Assembly (NCBI GenBank): GCA_964036195.1
Contig: OZ038458.1
Span: 3,286,001 to 3,350,000, forward strand
Reading direction: 5' to 3'
DNA: 64,000 nucleotides
Source: Sphaerolaimus hirsutus
Taxonomy: Eukaryota; Nematoda; Chromadorea; Monhysterida; Sphaerolaimidae
Every line of letters starts with the position of its first letter. Within the stretch, counting starts at the first letter, position 1. The position numbers and the translations under genes were made by a program. The notes beneath the pieces were generated by a model. The model saw nothing but the letters and a program-made list of their open reading frames with translations, made no database searches and was not told the origin of the DNA. This document shows, one piece after another, positions 9,201 to 17,200 of this stretch.

Positions 9201-11378
9201 GAGTTAAAAAAAACGTTTTTTTTCCAACCCTACTCTCAATGTATTAGCCTTTTCTTATAGCCTTATTTATAAGCACTATTTCATGCCTCACTTCACTTGA
9301 AGTCGCGAAACATTCACAAAGGGCGATATACAAAATGAGTCAAAATCAAAGTATTTTTTGGCAGAAATCGCCACTTATCATGCTATCGTATGGCTACACA
9401 GCCATTCTATGGCTATATATCATCACAAGTACTGCCACTTGTCTGATATACCTGTATATATTGATACAGAACCATATTTGGGAGCTTTTTAGTGAACGTC
9501 CCGACATTTTTTTAAAAAAGCGAAAAAAGCGCGTTTTTTTTAAAAAAAGCGCTTTTTTTAAAAAAAGCGGGGCCGTTAAAAAAACGCTTTTTTCCATCCC
9601 TAGTCCCCAACCTCCGTTGGCTATCACTGTACAAATCTAAAACATAAAATAGAGACCCACTGGACAGCCTCAAAGTCATCTGTGGCCTAGTGCCCACGAC
9701 AGCCATGCCAAAATGTCCATTCCCAATGAAGGGCACCATGTCCAGCTCGGGGGGCACCAAGGGGTAGTGTCTCACGGCGCCGCCCACTCGAGTGTGTTCG
9801 AATTCAGTGTGCAATTGCACCAAACGCTCGTCTAGACACTGGTACGAAGGGCCCGCTGGGGGGGGGGGGGGGGGGTTGTGGCGTCAATTGAGATTTGAGA
9901 AGATACTTTTGCAGATGCAAGGTTGAGTTTGCAAAATGGTAACCAGCATTCAGGGGGTATTCAGCATTTTGACCCTAGCGGGGTTCGATTTACAGCAAAT
10001 GAAATCATAAGGGATAGATAAGGAATGGATATTACGCCTCCAAATATCAATTAAAGATCTAGACGCCAGAGTGAAGTTTCTGATGACGAAAAAAATCCAG
10101 GAATTTTAGAAACTTTTACACCAAATTTTTAGCTGGGCGGTTTGGGGCTGGTTTAACTCCCCACCCCCATTCGAGACCCCTGCATGGAACGAGGCAGCAA
10201 GCATAAAATCGACTTTTACCAACCGTAGTATAGATATTTATTGCTGGAAATTTCTGGATTTTGGGGGCACATGAATATAAAACGAGCGCCGTTTTGTATT
10301 CGCCGTTGTGTACCCAATACGTGGTCTTACTCTCTGGCAAGTGACAGTGATCTACGTTCAATGAGCGTGCAATATCGTAAAGTTCCAAATGTGTGAAGTG
10401 TCAAATTACCCCCCAGGGGTTTAGTGGATTTCGACCCCTCCAGGGGTTCAAATAGATAGTAAATCTTCAGTAAACTATCCCTCTAGATAGTGTAGAGGGA
10501 TGAATAGCTGAAAAATATTTAGAGGGGGAGAGGGGTTGGGAATTTACCGGAACGAGTTAAATTTTTTAGTGTTTTCATAAAGTATAGTTGACAGACCGTT
10601 TTGTTGAAAGTTTAAAAAGACCGTTTTGTCTATACACTATATCCTTCTCCAGGGCTTCTCAGGGAAGAAAATTTCAAATCTAGTCCTGAAGTTTGCCACG
10701 GCCATTCATTTGGCATAGACGCGCCATCTACGCAATGGCGCACCGCACACTGAAATTTTGCGTTAAGCGTTCGAACGTTTTTGCAGGCTGAACTACAAAC
10801 GCTGAAATCAAAATCTAAAGAACGCAACGTTTTTGAAGCGTAAAAATTTCGGAATTTGCAATATTTCGCGCAATAGACATGCGAGTCGAATTTTTTACGC
10901 TTCAAAAATGTTGTGTTCTTTAGATATTGAATCAGCGTTTGTAGTTCAGCGTGCAAAAACGTTCGAACGCTGAACGCAAAATTTCAGTGTGCGGTGCACC
11001 AATGTCTGCCCAGCCAGCGGCATGTAGTATTCTTTCCACCATAGTAGCCAAAAAAATTTGCCTCAGGGATAGATAGATAGCTGGCGGATTTGGGGGTAAC
11101 CCCCCCCCCATACTGAACCCCATACTGAACCCATACTGAACCCCACTGAAAAAGCCATGAGAGTAAAAGCAATGCGGCGCAAACGAACAGTGAACTCGAG
11201 CGGACCACTGACTGTACCAGCCGCCTTGGCTGGGCCACCAGTAGAGCAGGAACAAGATGACCAGCACGGTGGCCGCCAACAACTTCCGGTTGCCCGACGC
11301 GTACGCGCTCACCACTTGCCGGGCTCTGCGTTCAACGGCAATTTGGATACACTTTTGGATACGGTTCGGTGAAATCAT
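58..11378 (-). CDS. KIAA2013: KIAA2013-like (DUF2152) single-pass membrane glycoprotein, multi-exon, C-terminus off window
   Basis: Nine minus-strand exons join without a phase break: 11378-11213, 9855-9628, 7419-7283, 5323-5183, 5067-4935, 2867-2713, 2314-2141, 1682-1479, 228-58 (503 codons). The order and spacing of motifs follow human KIAA2013 as I remember it: a short basic N-terminus and membrane segment (about residues 33-49), VPFIGNGHFGM, NYAHRVHPN, MPPAQ then HSDAWSRLW, NGDRINATRY, YVWRLTLEKAGC and GSLKFTHHHLEL. The segment from MPPAQ to SRLW and the AEGVAQ/ALVQSLG junction align without gaps, which fixes those splice sites. Family members are about 630 aa, so roughly 100-130 C-terminal residues, including the expected second membrane segment, lie beyond the left edge. 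N-x-S/T sites (NAT, NIS) suit a lumenal or extracellular domain. Molecular function is unknown. The donors of exons 3, 7 and 9 are the least certain. Introns hold nested transposons. Confidence 0.85.
549..1173. mobile_element. hAT-type non-autonomous element, TAGGGATGG ends
   Basis: Perfect 8-bp duplication GTTTCAAC (541-548 and 1174-1181). Ends TAGGGATGG / CCATCCCTA, with AAAAAGCG-type arrays inside both ends. No transposase. Lies in KIAA2013-like intron 8. Confidence 0.9.
1303..1466. repeat. Spliceable-repeat family member in intron 8
   Basis: On the minus strand it starts GGGGGCACTCCCGCACCCTG and is followed by GTCAAATG/AAAGTGTC motifs; the opposite end contains ACTTTACATTTTACA. The splice-like GT at the end is changed (CCTGAAAAG). 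Confidence 0.6.
1479..1682 (-). CDS. KIAA2013: KIAA2013-like exon 8 (WRLTL motif)
   Basis: The acceptor is a 14-base C run with CGCAG. Sixty-eight codons encode LCYNTHNTLLYPSALW, VEMLVHTAYVWRLTLE and KAGCARMMD. WRLTL-KxGC is shared with the human protein. Donor GCGCAG|GTTGCT, phase 0. A spliceable-repeat terminus begins about 10 nt into the intron. Confidence 0.85.
2141..2314 (-). CDS. KIAA2013: KIAA2013-like exon 7
   Basis: Acceptor CTGGCAG. Fifty-eight codons: AHSDAWSRLWTVGF, LAPQTLNGDRINATRY, LLANARAPRF. The match to the family block (a W-x-x-L aromatic motif, then N-T-Y and a hydrophobic strand) is clear. The donor CCG|GTTGGT is weak but keeps phase 0; CAAG|GTTTGA upstream would put exon 8 out of frame. 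Confidence 0.8.
2713..2867 (-). CDS. KIAA2013: KIAA2013-like exon 6
   Basis: A C-run acceptor ends ACAG. The exon encodes YRFTSAVSVSEPSKLD, a helix-forming stretch (YEAARKGLEGVALREL) and TKALAMPPAQ. The donor CAG|GTCAGA is strong and phase 0. The repeat end CAGGGGGTCTCAAG begins nine bases into the intron. Confidence 0.85.
3041..3498. mobile_element. hAT-type element, TAGGGTTCAAACGGGAT ends, GGGATC arrays
   Basis: 8-bp duplication CATGACAT on both sides. Perfect 15-bp inverted ends. Most of both halves are GGGATC/GGGATT tandem units. In KIAA2013-like intron 5. Confidence 0.9.
4078..4282. mobile_element. Small inverted-repeat element, GGCGCACCGC ends
   Basis: Ends GGCGCACCGCGCACTGCAAA and its near-perfect inverse; inside, repeated ATCGTCCGAAC motifs in both directions. 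Shares its ends with 10737-11000. No clear target duplication. Confidence 0.75.
4551..4930. repeat. CAGGGGTCTCGAAT-family repeat
   Basis: Starts CAGGGGTCTCGAATGGGG; contains CCCAGCTATCTATCTATC and TTGGGCTACTACCCC, then GGCTAAAAATAGG. Its far end abuts KIAA2013-like exon 5. Confidence 0.6.
4935..5067 (-). CDS. KIAA2013: KIAA2013-like exon 5
   Basis: The exon encodes ILEHDVVVNCGRNYAF, then VECYWWLLASRTLVD and TCVSP. Acceptor TTTAGTAG; donor CCTG|GTCAGT in phase 1, matched by exon 6. The repeat downstream of the donor belongs to the CAGGGGTCTC family. Confidence 0.75.
5183..5323 (-). CDS. KIAA2013: KIAA2013-like exon 4
   Basis: Forty-seven codons encode LRNYAHRVHPN, ITVHNPLDR and LSRDLGSMKG, matching the family block around AHRG..P followed by a hydrophobic strand and NNP. 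The donor is AAG|GTGACA. The acceptor TCTAGAG is weak; TCTAG two bases upstream is an alternative. The following intron is only 115 bp. Confidence 0.75.
5432..6285. mobile_element. hAT-type GGGATC-array element with nested insertion
   Basis: Duplication CCCACAGC / CCCACAGA (7 of 8). Same ends and internal block (GTTCATAA..GGATGCCAGAAA) as 3041-3498. Split by the element at 5730-6173. In KIAA2013-like intron 3. Confidence 0.85.
5730..6173. mobile_element. hAT-type element, CAGGGACGTATCCAGG ends, nested
   Basis: Perfect 8-bp duplication CGGACTTT. G-run and C-run pairs, GGCGCC-rich patch, and the internal motif GCGCGCTTGCGCGC (6041-6054). Confidence 0.9.
6599..6848. mobile_element. TA-flanked MITE, TATACTCGG ends
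   Basis: TATACTCGG ... CCGGAGTATA, with subterminal CGTGTTGGAAGCGTGCCAA and its inverse TTGGCACACTTCCAGCGGGA. Diverged copies at 27637-27890, 28863-29100 and 57170-57330. Confidence 0.7.
6945..7185. repeat. CAGGGGTCTC-family repeat, degraded
   Basis: Recognised by CAAACCGCCCAGCTATCTATC, GGCTACATTCCC and CTATCTGGAGCG. Ends not clear. Confidence 0.5.
7283..7419 (-). CDS. KIAA2013: KIAA2013-like exon 3
   Basis: The acceptor is CATCACAG. The exon encodes SPGELSLDTG, QAEVHLPQLDVALG and YDQGVATVFKC, a likely beta-strand stretch. The donor TGC|GTTGCC gives phase 0 into exon 4. AA|GTGCGT, four bases upstream, is a stronger donor by sequence but breaks the frame unless a further exon exists between 5324 and 7282. 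Confidence 0.7.
7499..7745. mobile_element. Degraded hAT-type element with CTGATTTTAAA arrays
   Basis: Shares its internal block (CTTGCACTAGGTATTTT, GCGCACAAGCGCGC) and AACCCTA end with 50258-50925. The left end has decayed. Confidence 0.55.
7796..8061. mobile_element. TA-flanked MITE, CCGTATTTCCTCGAAATA ends
   Basis: TA-CCGTATTTCCTCGAAATACC ... CGAGGAAATACGG-TA. The interior is shared with 21665-21909 and 60254-60494. Confidence 0.8.
8291..9602. mobile_element. 5'-truncated TAGGGATGG-family element with nested insertion
   Basis: Same interior as 549-1173 (CAGCGCTTTTTAAAA, GCACTAGGTATTTT, AGCGC arrays) and the CCATCCCTA right end at 9602. The left terminus is lost. Interrupted by 8570-9232. 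In KIAA2013-like intron 2. Confidence 0.75.
8570..9232. mobile_element. hAT-type element, TAGGGTTGGCC ends, nested
   Basis: Perfect duplication CTCTCAAT. Ends TAGGGTTGGCCGATG / CCAACCCTA with AAACGTTTTTT arrays. Confidence 0.9.
9628..9855 (-). CDS. KIAA2013: KIAA2013-like exon 2 (GNGHFG motif)
   Basis: The acceptor is a run of C ending CAG. The exon encodes SYQCLDERL, VRHYPLVPPEL and VPFI followed by GNGHFGMAV, the most family-diagnostic segment. It enters in phase 1 and leaves in phase 1 at TACA|GTGATA. The right end of a transposon (9602) lies only 25 bp past the donor. Confidence 0.8.
9951..10182 (-). repeat. CAGGGGTCTCGAAT-family element with both ends
   Basis: On the minus strand it starts CAGGGGTCTCGAATGGGGGT (10182 downward) and ends ACCCCCTG at 9951, giving the fullest view of this family. 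No target duplication recognised. Confidence 0.6.
10395..10560. repeat. Fragment of CAGGGGTCTC-family repeat
   Basis: GATAGATAGT / ACTATCCCTCTAGATAG and GAGGGATGAATAGCTG motifs typical of the family. Borders vague. Confidence 0.4.
10737..11000. mobile_element. Inverted-repeat element, GGCGCACCGC ends
   Basis: GGCGCACCGCACACTGAAAT ... ATTTCAGTGTGCGGTGCACC; nearly the whole element is a foldback with AACGTTTTTG motifs. Possible 3-bp duplication AAT. In KIAA2013-like intron 1. Confidence 0.8.
11213..11378 (-). CDS. KIAA2013: KIAA2013-like exon 1 (start codon, membrane anchor)
   Basis: The exon begins with ATG at 11378 and encodes 55 residues plus one base. A basic cytosolic-type stretch (NRIQK, ERRARQ) precedes a hydrophobic run from KLLAATVL to LLYWW, then QGGWY. 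The donor is A|GTCAGT; phase 1 matches exon 2. A GTACAG donor a few bases upstream would break phase. Confidence 0.8.
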
Positions 11379-11788
11379 TGTTTAGAACCAACTCTACCAT
11401 ATCCAGTCAAAATATAACCTTCAATATAAAAAAACCTTTTCTTCATCACATTTAAGTGAATTGGACCAATTTTTCTGGTACTAGATTTTTCAAAAGACGT
11501 AGAATTCGTTTTATAGCGTTCAGTCCAGATTATAATAGTAAGGGAAATTTTCGAGGGGTATGTTTTCTGACAAAAAAATATTTTGTAGTGTGAATTCACT
11601 CAAATTTGGGTAGAAAAATCCACACGGTGGCACAGTTCTAGCTCAGATTTAGATATGGCACCTTTCAAAATTTTCCATGGAATCGCAATATGATGGAGCA
11701 GCACTACATACAGCAGAGTTGAATACAAAAGTCAGGCGAGAAACAATTTTGCAGAAGGGAACAACCGATCAAAAATACCATGTTCACA

Positions 11789-12224
11789 TTAGGCGGCGTC
11801 TACACGGATTTGCTGTGACGACAGAAAATGAAATTTTTATAACTGTTCTTGTGGAATCAACGTGAAATATATTACATGTGAGATACCTCAATTGATCGTG
11901 ATTGTGCCAGCTTCACTGCCTGGGGCATACATCAAATTCCATAATTTCCCTAATCACACACACTAGATCACACTTGTGACCTCGCTAGCGAGGCCGCGTA
12001 GAACAAACCCTTCGACAAACCTACGACAACAAGAAAAATACTTAATCTGTTGTGCATTATTGCGTAATCTATACAAATTAAAAAAGCTTTCCATGTAATG
12101 GGGTCGATCAAATAATGATCAATTGAGGCGTCCGATCTATCTACTTATTAGTTTTCATCCCAAAATATGGTTGACAAAATCACAATTTTTGTCATCACAA
12201 AGAATCCGTGTAAACACCGCCTTA
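11789..12224. mobile_element. Foldback element, TTAGGCGG ends
   Basis: TTAGGCGGCGTCTACACGGA ... TCCGTGTAAACACCGCCTTAG. Related in ends to 45292-45772. Confidence 0.7.
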
Positions 12225-13241
12225 GATTTCTGATGTCTTTAGCGGTCACTGTCAAAATCTGAACTTGATTGTGAAATTGAAAAAAAATCAACAAAACTCC
12301 CCCAAACCTGATGCGAGCTTCCGTGACGCCGCGATCAAAGGAAGAAAAAAAAGCTTGTCTGGCGGACATTTTCGAGATCAATTCACTTCTATCCGATCTT
12401 GACGACTAAAATTCCATCATTATAATTTTTAGATTGAGCTGCAATGCGGCCGAAAAATAGGGGAAAAAGGTCGAAATTCTCTAAAAGTTCAATGATCGGC
12501 CATTTTTCGCTTGGATACACTTGTTGCCAACGGAGGAAAGGAAAGATTGCCAAAGGAAAAAAATGGAATACTACAAATACATGTATGTACCATTGGCAGC
12601 AAGCCAACCTAGCTAATCTTGGCCGATAGCCAAAATTTCGAACATCGCTCGGCGATTCATGAAGACGAAATCTGAGTTTGACATGAAGTGTCGACATAGA
12701 ACCATTTCCGGACGCTGCATTGCATCCGGCGGCCATGGTCAGCGACGCAGACGCAAACCCTGCGTCTTTGACTTTTTTCGTATAATACGTAACCGCAAAA
12801 TTGGGTTCGCGCCAATGGTACATACGAGGTCCGATCCGAAAAAACAGCTACAACATATTTGTGCCAGTTTCTCTGTTTCCACAAAATGTCAGTTTTTCGA
12901 CTTGAGTGGTTGAATAGCTGTGTTATCTGAAACGATAGAAATTGTGGTGTATGGTGTCTAAGAATTACATTATCACGAAGTGTTCCATTTATGATTTTTA
13001 TGAATCGCCAACAAAATACTTATGTAACAGTAACAAGTGAGTTATACACCTGATGGATCGCAGTACGTATGAGGACTTGGCTCGCTGCCAAGTTCCCGGG
13101 CTGCGTATAACAGATGCAGGATTTCCGCGCGCGACACCGACGATGGCCGCAGAATGCAATTAAGCGACCAGAAATGGCCGCTAATAGTTGAAAATGGAGA
13201 TATCCCGCACACTAGTTGACACATGTGTGTCAACTGGTCTG

Positions 13242-13376
13242 TGTCAACTCAGATTTCGGCTTCGCGTGTCGCAGAGCGATCTCCAAATGCACATGCCGTA
13301 ATGTTTACTTTTCAACGTTGCCGCATGTGCATTTGGAGCATCTGCGACACGTAGGTAAAGCCAAAATCTGAGTTGA
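13242..13376. repeat. 135-bp hairpin
   Basis: GTCAACTCAGATTT, CGTGTCGCAGA and CTCCAAATGCACATG pair with their inverses. Related GTCAACT..ATCTGA ends occur near 26950, 27570 and 28545. Confidence 0.75.
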
Positions 13377-14226
13377 CAACTTGTGTCGTCAGCGCGCGCG
13401 TAGAAAACGCCGCGCCTGTTCGCCATGGCGACGGTGTATTTCAATTTATTTCGGCTGTATCGAAATCTGTTGGCGTCGCGCCAAGTCCTCATACGGCATG
13501 GCTCCCCACATGACTTATCTTTTTTGGATCGGGCTACTTATGATAGATAAATTGGCTCCCGTCCAAGTTATCGGTTGCGTATTGTACAAACGAGAGTAAA
13601 AGCACTCGAGGTTCTCAAAATCGCAAAATTTACTCCATTAGGCCTATTTTCACTTTCCTAATGGCTATTTTTATCTATATAGATGGTGACATACCTATTA
13701 ATAGCCTAATGTATTTGTAGCGATCTCGAAACAATTTTTGCCGGCTGTTTTTGGCAAGTTACCAATTTGTCATACGGCGTATTGTATTTTCCATTTTTTT
13801 TCATTTATTCCGGTGATTTATCGGTACGATACCGAGTGGAACATAAGTTTCAATCGTGATTCAGAGCAACTTAAATGAAGTAAATAAGTTTAAAACACGT
13901 CTCAGTGTGTAAAATGCACCGAATTATCAAAAGCGTCTGTTTAAATGACACCATGCCGTTTTTATTATGTCATCACAAATCCAGAACAAATGTGGTAAAC
14001 ACCTTCATTTTCAGTCATTTCCCATCGAGCCGGAAACGTTACCGGAATGTGAGCATCGAATAACCTAACCGTAAATTCCTTGCAGGTCAACAATCGATGT
14101 CCGGTAACGGTACACAAATTCGGTGTGCGGTGATAGCGGCTGGAAAAAATTTCGCTTGGCGAAGCTGATAATTAATTATCTATTAGCAATTAAACGGAAT
14201 TTGGTAGCAGTTTAAAGCTTGACATC

Positions 14227-14245
14227 ATGGCAGACACTTCTTGGG
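14227..14245 (+). CDS. EIF3J: EIF3J exon 1
   Basis: ATG followed by codons for ADTSW and one extra G, donor G|GTTAGA. Joining to exon 2 makes GAT, giving SWDDDE. The exon is only 19 coding bases. Confidence 0.85.
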
Positions 14246-17200
14246 GTTAGATTTAGGGAATTTGTTAAGAGATTAAAAAGTACGAAATTCTAGGATTCAT
14301 ATTAGCATTTGGCAGCGCCGCCCCCTGTCACGTGTTAAACAACGTTTCAAATGTCATACAAATTTGTTTCAATATTATGCAAAGTGTCAAAGGTGCAGTA
14401 ATAATTTTTTTAAACTTTAATTGATTGTAATAACTTTAATTGAGGCTTTACAGGGTGCGGCACTGCCCCTGTATCGTGTTAACAGAGTGCATCACACTCA
14501 CATTAATTTTTTCACGGTAGTTTGAAACTAAACTTCAAAAACTTTTCTAACTATAGCAATACTTTCAAGTTTCAAATATCACAATGACATACACACTTTT
14601 CAGATGACGATGAAGCCCTACGTATGGCGGCTAAAGCGAAAATTCTACTCGATGATGATGATATAAAGGTGGTTTATGCTGCCAACCAGGGGTCTCGAAT
14701 GGGGGGAGACAAATTTTTTTGGCTACTACCCCTAACCCACTCCCACCAAATCGGCCAGCTATCTACCTATCCGGAGCGATTTTTGAGAAATTGTACCGAA
14801 ATTGTAGCTCAAAATCACTACTTTTCATGCCTTTTTTATAGATTTTCACCTCCAAAATCGCTAGTTCATGTTAGGGTTGGCCGATGTTTTTTTTTAAACG
14901 TTTTTTTTTTTTAAACGTTTTTTTTTTTTTTAAAACATGACGTCCGAAATGTTTTTTTTTTTAAAAAACAGCCGAAATTTTTAGTACTAAGCACTAGGTA
15001 TTTTGCAAAATTTTTGCGCGCAAGCGCGCAATTTCACACACAAATTGACATTGGTGGTTGTTTTCATTGGTTTTGTTGCATTTTTAGTATCAAAACATCC
15101 ATTTCTATGTGCTACCATGGGTGAAAAAGCCGACATATGTTGCTGTAATATAGAATATTGAGGTAATGTGCCTCTATGTACATCCACAGTGTGTAACTTC
15201 ACTCCCAAAGTAACAACCTCCTTTTATAACCTTGTTTGATCACCATTCCGTGCCAAACTTTACCTGAAGTCACGAACATTCGACTATAAGGCGATATACG
15301 AACGATATGTCGACGAAAAATGGATATTTTTGACACAAATCACCACTTATAATGCTATCCCATGGCTCCACAGCCATTATATGGTCATATTTAACATCAC
15401 AGAGTATTGCCAGTGTCTGATATACCTATATATGTTGACACTAGGTCATATCTGGGAGCTTTTAAAAAAACCCGTTTTTTTTAAAAAAAACGTTTTTTTA
15501 TTAAAAAAACATCGAGTTAAAAAAAAACGTTTTTTTCCAACCCTAGTTCATGTTCATTATTGCCTATTTTGGCTGTGCTTATATACGTATTTGAGCCATT
15601 TTTACCTACTTTTAGCGATTTTTATCCTTTATCTTCCTTTTACACACCGAAAAAGCCTATATATCGATCCCCATTGAACCGCCCAACCCCCCCCCCAACC
15701 TCCCACCCCCCGCAGAAAAATTTTCAGCTATCTATTCCTTTGGAGGACCGATTCGCTATCCATCCAACCCCCCGGAGGGTCGAAATTCAAGATAATCCTG
15801 CTGCCAACATCGTGATAAATATAGAGGGGTTTCAAAAGGGGGTCCGGGGGTATCCTATTTATGTAGGGTTTTAGGGGGTTAATGGTGTATTTCGCTGTCT
15901 TGTAACGATGTGAGGCAAATTTTGGCCGAAATTTTAAACTCTCTTTTCACTCAAAGTTGCTCATTTTTGGGTGTCTAATTGCCCACATAACTTTTGTATA
16001 ATTTTGTAAGCCAATTTTGTATCTGTTGGCACATTTTCACACTCAAAATCACATACTTCCGTGCCCATTGCTCACTACATATTTTTGGCTCAATACCTCA
16101 TTTTAGCTATTTTTTGCACTTTTCTGCCTTTCACTCACGAAAAAGCCCATATCTTTAAAAAAACGTTTTGATTAAACTTGAACAAAATTCCGTTTTTTAA
16201 AGGATAATTGGGACGACGAGGAGGAGGAGGAAGCCCCGCCCCCGCCGCCGCAGCAGCCGACTAAAAAACGTGTGTAAAAAAAAGTTGAAAAAATGTTTAA
16301 ATTACCGTATTTCCTCGAAATACCTACCGGGGGTTTATTTTTCGCAGAGTGGAGTGGAAATTATAAGGGGGGTATTTCGAGGGGAGTTTATTATTTCGCC
16401 AGAAATTTCTTGAACTCTCAGTACTAATTAGTTGTTTGTAATGTATGCAGACATACATAGAAGAATGCAACACTAATAGCCATGTATAAGAGTCTTCAAA
16501 CTTATATAAGTACAGGGGTGGGCATCTTCAGTTACCGCTGGGAAAATGCGATAGATTGAGCTACGGTTGAGCTATCAGAATGAAATTTTAACACAATGGA
16601 GTAGACTCCATAGGACACCTATTCTGAAGTTTGCAACCCAAACGGCCACATTTTGGGTGAGTTGTGGAACACACGGTTTTTAGTGTAATTTTGTGACTTG
16701 GCGTCACCCATAGGATAAATCGAGGGTGGCATTTGAGGGGGGGGGCATCGGTCGTTGGTGTCGTCCCATTCTGTCGTACATCGGCCGATTTTGATGCCCT
16801 TTGAGTATGTTGTGGTCGCGCCTACTACCAAATTCTTTTTTTACTCGAATAGTCCCCCAGTCCCGAGATAAGGGGGGTGAAGTCACAAAATTACACTAAA
16901 AACTGTGTGTTCCACAACTCCTCCAAACTGTGGCCGTTTGGGTTGCAAACTTTAGCATAGGTGTCCTATGGAGTCTACTCTATTGTGTTAAAATTTCATT
17001 GTGATAGCTCAACTGTAGCTCAAGCTATCGCGTTTTTCCAGCGGTAACTGAAGATGCCCACCTAGGGTTGGCCAATGTTTTTTTTTAAACGTTTTTTATT
17101 AAAAAAAAACGTTTTTTTTTAAAAAAAAACATGACGTCCCAAATGTTTTTTTTTAAAAAAAAACATCGACCGAAATTTTTAGTACTAAGCACTAGGTATT

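Larger units (their letters stand above)
11379..14226. promoter_or_regulatory. Divergent intergenic region between KIAA2013-like gene and EIF3J
   Basis: The two conserved genes start back to back here, so any promoters must lie in this stretch. No clear TATA box or CpG-rich core could be picked out by eye. The region holds a foldback element (11789-12224), a hairpin (13242-13376) and diverged dispersed repeat. Open frames near 12390-12900 exist on both strands and overlap each other, so they are not called. Confidence 0.5.

Noticed and set aside
12389..12823. 144-codon open frame on the minus strand in the intergenic region
   Set aside because: Overlapping frames on the plus strand are equally open, composition is odd, no splice or family signal, and part of it is repeat-like.
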